Assembly (NCBI GenBank): GCA_013396915.1
Contig: VWZL01004336.1
Location: 1 to 64,000, forward strand
Length of the DNA stretch: 64,000 nucleotides
DNA from: Stercorarius parasiticus
Lineage: Eukaryota > Chordata > Aves > Charadriiformes > Stercorariidae
Direction of reading: 5' to 3'
Shown: piece by piece, positions 43,001 through 49,000 of the stretch
Position numbering within the stretch: position 1 is the first letter of the stretch
How the letters are laid out: each line of letters begins with the position of its first letter
The notes under the pieces: generated by a model
Database searches by the model: none
What the model was told of the DNA's origin: nothing
What the model saw: the letters and a program-made list of their open reading frames with translations, nothing else
Made by a program: the position numbers and the translations under genes

Positions 43001-46000
43001 GTACTTCTTTTGTTGAAAATGTCTTGATAACACATATGTACCTTTTGAATTTTGCAGCTATTGAGTCCCCTCCCACAATGCCACCAGCATGCAGGTGCAT
43101 GTATGGAGGAACATGCTATATAGATGAAAATGGTCTTCCAAAATGCAAGTAAGTCAGTATGTTGTTAGGGTAGTCTCGGGTCAGATTGTGCTGATTTAGT
43201 CTGACAAAACAATTGAACTCCTTGAAATGTGTTGGAAATGCTTCAGAAGATGTCATATATCTGCAGTAGCACGCTTGTAATAATCACAGAAAAACACACA
43301 TCCACATAAAAATATCACCAAATAAGCAATATAAATGCATCACTCTGGGGGTAAAAAACCTCAATAAAAAACCCAAAAAAGGCAAACCTCTGAAGATTCT
43401 AGTCAAAGGCTATACCAAAAAAATGTAACAATGAAGTAATGCTCAGCAAATGTAGCTTGGAACAGCCAGTAGGTGCCACCGATGCTCCGCTGAAACAAAA
43501 CCTTTTGACTTCAGTGACTAGTTTTCTGACTCAGCACTTCTTATTTCCACTTTTAATTCTTTTAATTCTACGAAGATAGCAGACATACTGTATTTACAGT
43601 CAGTGAAATATATAATTACTGACCATGGAGTTAAAATTAATGGCATGTAGATAAACATTACAGAATATAATAATAAAGCTGAGAGCCTAGACTTAATAAA
43701 AGCCATTCAGTCAGCTGTCCTTACATTTACAGGTGTTCTTATGGCTACACTGGGAATTATTGTGAAATAGGATTGTCAAAGGGAGTGCCTCCTGGAACAA
43801 GTAAGCTTCAAGTATATATTACACTTGACATTTTGAGCTGAAGAATGTATAATACCTCACTATGGTACCTGTTCAGGGTCAAACTTATAATTCTCTGGGC
43901 TCTTTTTTGCACTGAACTATGCTTGCTTGAATGTTCGCTTATTCTTCTGTCTTTGATAGCAGCAGTAGCAGTGTTGCTGACAGTCATACTAATCATAATA
44001 ATTGGAGTGTTAGCGTTTGGAGGCTTTTTTAACTACAGACGAACAGGCTCCCTTTTACCAGCGCTTCCCAAACTACCAAGGTATGTTTTGAAGGCTTTCA
44101 TAGCTGTAATTTCTGTGCACTGAAAATGTATGTTTCTTCCTAAATATTTCTGAAAAATCCAGTTTTTGCCATGTCCCCATTCTGTTGGAATATGGGAAGT
44201 ACAGTGTTGCAGTAATTCCAGTGGATTTTTGATTCCAAGCAATATTATAGCTGATCATTATTTTGTAACAAAAGACTATTGTAAAACTCTTCTACAGTCT
44301 AAGTTAGCTTTTAAATAATAAGCAATATAGAAGACTACTTACCAAATCTGGAACTGGATATTCATTCACTTCAAAAAGATACAAAAGACCATAGTTACAT
44401 ATATTTTACTTTTTTATAAAACTTAGTCAGAAGATTATTCTGGCAAAGAGATATTTTTAGCATTGAAAGGCTGAGCTCGTCTGCAACACTGTACTCATCT
44501 GTTCAGAAATAATATGGGGCATGTGTAGTGAACTTCTACCTGTTTCCAGTGAAACAGATTGTCTGAGAAATCTGTTCTTTTTGTAGGTTCCTGCCCTCTT
44601 GACAGTTATACTGTCCAGTGAAAACCAGCTTTGTGAAATGTCATTCAAAAATATTTTGTGTTTTAAATGAAAGGAAGATGAAGAAAAAATATTTGTAATG
44701 ATTTTAAATTTTCTTAAAACAGATGTCAGAATACGGCGCTTTCAAATTTTTTTAACTTTAAGCAATTTAAATGTTTTTAAAGGCATAAAGCTGCATCTTC
44801 GTAGTCTTTGCACCAATTTCACAGTAGTAGCTTAAATCAGTGAAATAAAATCATTGTAATCAGTAATGTGGATGTAGCGATAACTGCTTCCTCACTGGAG
44901 GATTACACTGAACCAATTAAATTTTTTTATGGCTTGTCGTAGGTAAATTGGGGCAAAATCTTTGTCCAGATCAATCCTGCAGGACAGAGTCTGTAAGAGA
45001 TCTCCAAGCTCCTCACTGAAATTCCATGTTTATTGCTTTCTTGAATAGAAATTTTCTGCATTGTCAGATGGTGAACAAGTAAAATTTTTAATGCTGACTG
45101 ACTCCGACTTTACTGTTCAACAATACTTGTCACTTGTTATGTAAGATATGAGGCCGTGTGAAATGGCGGTCAGTTTTTTGTCTGTGAGGCTTGACTAACA
45201 GTTTTCATTTCTGCCATGGCTGCCATTGCTCAATCCCTCTTTAAACTGTTAACTCGTATCTTTACTGCAGAGTTAATTCAAGCTATAGCTCAGCTGTTAC
45301 CCTTAACATGGACTTGTCCATGTACAGGAATCATAGCTAAGATTTAAGGGTTTTTTAAACTGAACCAGCTGATGCCTACAGGCACCACTGGTAAAGCTGC
45401 ACAATGCACCAGCTGTAGGCAAGAGTTTTAACACAAGCCAGCCCCAATGAGGACACACGAACGGAGAGATTATTTCAATGCTTCTATCTTCCTGCAAGTT
45501 AGGCAAATTTGACAAAAATAATTCAAAGGTTAACTCTGCAGTGGATTTGTAGTTGCATGGTTTTGGGGAGTTGTATGCTCGGCGTTGTGTGCAGAAGGTC
45601 CTGTATTTGGCTGCTCACTACTGTCTTTCACTGCTCCTACTATTTTGAGCCTGACAGTGTTCTCTCGGCCCATTTCCAATATTTCTCATGCAAATCCAAC
45701 GTGCACTTGTGGTTACCATAAATCTATACACAGATTGAAAATTTGCTTATATGAAAACAGTATCCTGTAGGCATCTTCATGATTTGCATGCATAAACACC
45801 TTTAGTATAGGTGTTGTTGGAATTATATCCACAAATTTGTATACCATTTCAGCTGCATTTTTTTAAAATCAGTTTCAATTAATTTGAATAACTGAGTGGA
45901 TTTATGCATTTGCTTGTAAATCAACAATGAAGTAAGAGTAGTCAAAACGTAGGTAAATTTAGGGGAATTGTAATTGATTGAGTTCATTTGATGTCTACGT

Positions 46001-49000
46001 GAGCGCACATAAAGAGAGAGTTGAGATAACTCTGAGTGGGCTAACAGGTTAAAAAACCTTATGCAGGAATACTGCCCTTGTTTGTAGCCAGCAAAAATTC
46101 CAGGTGATAACTATGCTTAGAAGAACAACTAAGAGAATCTGTTTTATAAGACCCCTTTCTGTATAATGTCTTCCTTTTTTTTTTTTTTGTAAGTTTAAGC
46201 AGTCTTGTAAAATCTACTGAAAATGGCAATGGGGTAACTTTCCGATCTGGAGCAGATGTGAGTATGGACATAGGAGTCTCTGGCTTTGGAGGAGACTCTG
46301 CTATAGACAGAGCAATGCAAATGGTAAGTTTTATTTCTGAAAATATTTTTTTAAATTCTGTTCTTTTAAAGTCATTTTTAGCTAATAGTCTTTTGTGAAA
46401 AAAGATAGTGAGATTATAAATGTGTTTTAGAAAAATAAATGAACATTTATTGATAATTTCCTGAGATAGATTTTTGTAAATTGAAGGCAAGGACAAATGC
46501 AGGCTATTCTTCAAAATAATGTGACTTTTCTCAAGATTTATGTGAAAAAAAATAAATCAATTACCCCCTTTCCCATTTCATCATATTCGTGGACTATATG
46601 GGGAAAGAATAGGCAAATGAAAATATTGTAATAGGGAATTTTTTGAGGGTCTTTGTGTTCCATAGAACACGTTAAATTTTGTGATTTTCAAATCCAGACT
46701 GTATGTTAGAAACTTCAGAGGTAAAACTCAGGCCTAACCACAGGATACAGTACTTTGCACAACAACTTATAAATTGGACAGTTTCTTATTTTAGCAAGTT
46801 TAAACAAATCACGTTGAATAGTTTTGGGGACATCAAGTGTAACTATACTTCATCTGTGTTTTGTTATGCACAACTGAGAAATAGCACAACCTTGTGCTTC
46901 CTATAGTGTATAGTTTTTCCATGGAAAAAATATTTCTCTGTTTACCATAAGAAGTACAATGTACAAAAGATTTTTACTTGCAGCAAACAGATCACAGGTG
47001 TGTTTGAATAATAAGCACTTGCTGCAAAGTCTACACTAGAAAATCCCTAAACTTTTAAAGTTAAAGATGAATTACAGACTTAACTGACAGTAAATTAATA
47101 TGAAATGAAACAGCTAGTGAAGATAAGCTCATAATATATATATTTTTCAGTGTGGCTGTTTTTAGACAAGCTAAGCTAATTTGAGGGAGCTGCCAAGAGT
47201 TCACTGTGTGGTAAAGAGCTATACTCTGATAGCACAAAGCATAGATCCTTGTGGCACGAAGCAGTCGTTTGTAGAAATGAGGCAGGTTTAAAGAACTAGC
47301 TGATGTACTTATTCCCATGTTATTTCTCACTATTCCTTGTGATGGGGCTGTGGCGAGGAGCAGAACAAGTGAGTCTAGGTGGGGTTTTGCTTTCATTAGC
47401 CTTCTACCTGTTTATGCTTAGCTGGCTAGCCCTGCATGGCAATCCTTACGTGGCCCTAAATATTTTCTTAAGAGATACTTAACTCAGCACCTTTGCTCGC
47501 CTGCTGTGAGGACCGACTGTAGCAGCAGCTCAGGGTTTGTCATGATATCTGTGAAGTAGCTGCTATCCATACAGTGTTCTTCATGCATGGGCGAAGTATT
47601 GATCTGTAATGAGAGGTGTGCTAAAAACTGAAACATTTTATTTCTGACATAACTCGTATGTTATAACTAAGGGGATGCTTTGTCTCAAAAAATACACTGC
47701 TTTATCTCAAGAAATATAGCGATCTCCCTGCTGGGACAAAATGAATGAATCCTTTTATATTTCAGATAGTGCTTATTAATTTATGTGTCAATTTGAAATC
47801 TCTAAAACGAAATCTTTATTTTGGTATTATGCTTCCTTTGATATCTCTTCCCTCTTAAGGGTGTGATTTGTGAGAGTCGTTTTTCCTCATCATAAAATAC
47901 TTTGAGGCAGTTATTGAAATGTCGGGGGGGCAGAGGGGGTTGTCCATCTAGGAAATGGAGTAATATTGGAACAATAAATGGTCCAGCTGCTAAGTCAGGG
48001 AGTAAAATAATGGATAATAAACTAATGGTTTGATTTTAACAAATGCTAGATTTTGTGAAATCTAGCCTATGTGAAAGTAAACATGCATTGTTCCCTGAGA
48101 TTACGAATTGGACTATAAATTAATTCCTAGGAATATGGACGTGTTTATTGCACTGAAGTTGTTGTTTTGGGTTTTGTTTCTTCACAGAATGAAAACTTTG
48201 CAGTGGAGTCAGGGAAACAGCCGATCACATTTGAAAATCCAATGTACACAACCAGAGATGGTGGAGCCAGCACAGCCAGTGCAGTTACAGTTGTTCGGCC
48301 AACACATGTAAGAGAAATTTAGGATTGACTTTCAGCTTTCATTTTCCTTTATGACCTTCTTTTCTTCTTTGAAGAACATTGATTTTCCTCCTTCTCCTAC
48401 AGGTAGCAACAGCTGGTAGTGAGGAAAATGAAAATTTTGAAAATCCTGTGTATGCGTCTGTGATATCTGCTAGTCCGAAGGAACCCCCTCAGAGTACAGA
48501 TGCACCTCAGGTGGGACGCGGAAATGCTCTAAGGCTGCCTTGTTTGCTTTGTGCTCCAAATCAGGGAAATTGAGTTGTTAGGGAAGCTGCAATACAGTTT
48601 CAATTCTGTTTAATACCACAGAATTGGAACATAATCTGCATCAAGTCCAACTAACTGGACCATATTTACAAGACTTACAAGAGCTGGTCAGGAACAGTTT
48701 GATAAGAGAAAAGCAGCGCAAGCTCAGAATTGCCCAGGGCACACAGTAAGGATCTATTTGGATCAAACCCCCTTTTCTTCCTGGCCCACCCAGTTATTTT
48801 GAAGTGAACATATTTGAGCTGATGATGGCTTGTTTACAGGACTATTTTCACCCATTGTGCACTAAAAAGCTCTGATGAGCTTTGAAATGACAGCTCTGTC
48901 AACATGTTGTAGTTTCATGTCCCTCAGTAATTTCTCTTGTGTTGTTTTCAAGATCATTTTTTTCCTCTTTGACCTCTTTGTCTGGAATAATGGGCTTCCA

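Larger units (their letters stand above)
33049..43959 (+). other. LRP2: LRP2 introns between visible exons 27 and 35
   Basis: Introns at 33049-33840, 34007-38196 (CR1 and the N gap), 38326-39111, 39333-39774, 39949-40664, 40785-43057, 43149-43732 and 43801-43959. Apart from the CR1, I see a short (TA)n run near 39.65 kb and a poly-T near 42.34 kb. The more GC-rich part at 42.38-42.80 kb has overlapping chance ORFs but nothing recognisable. Confidence 0.65.
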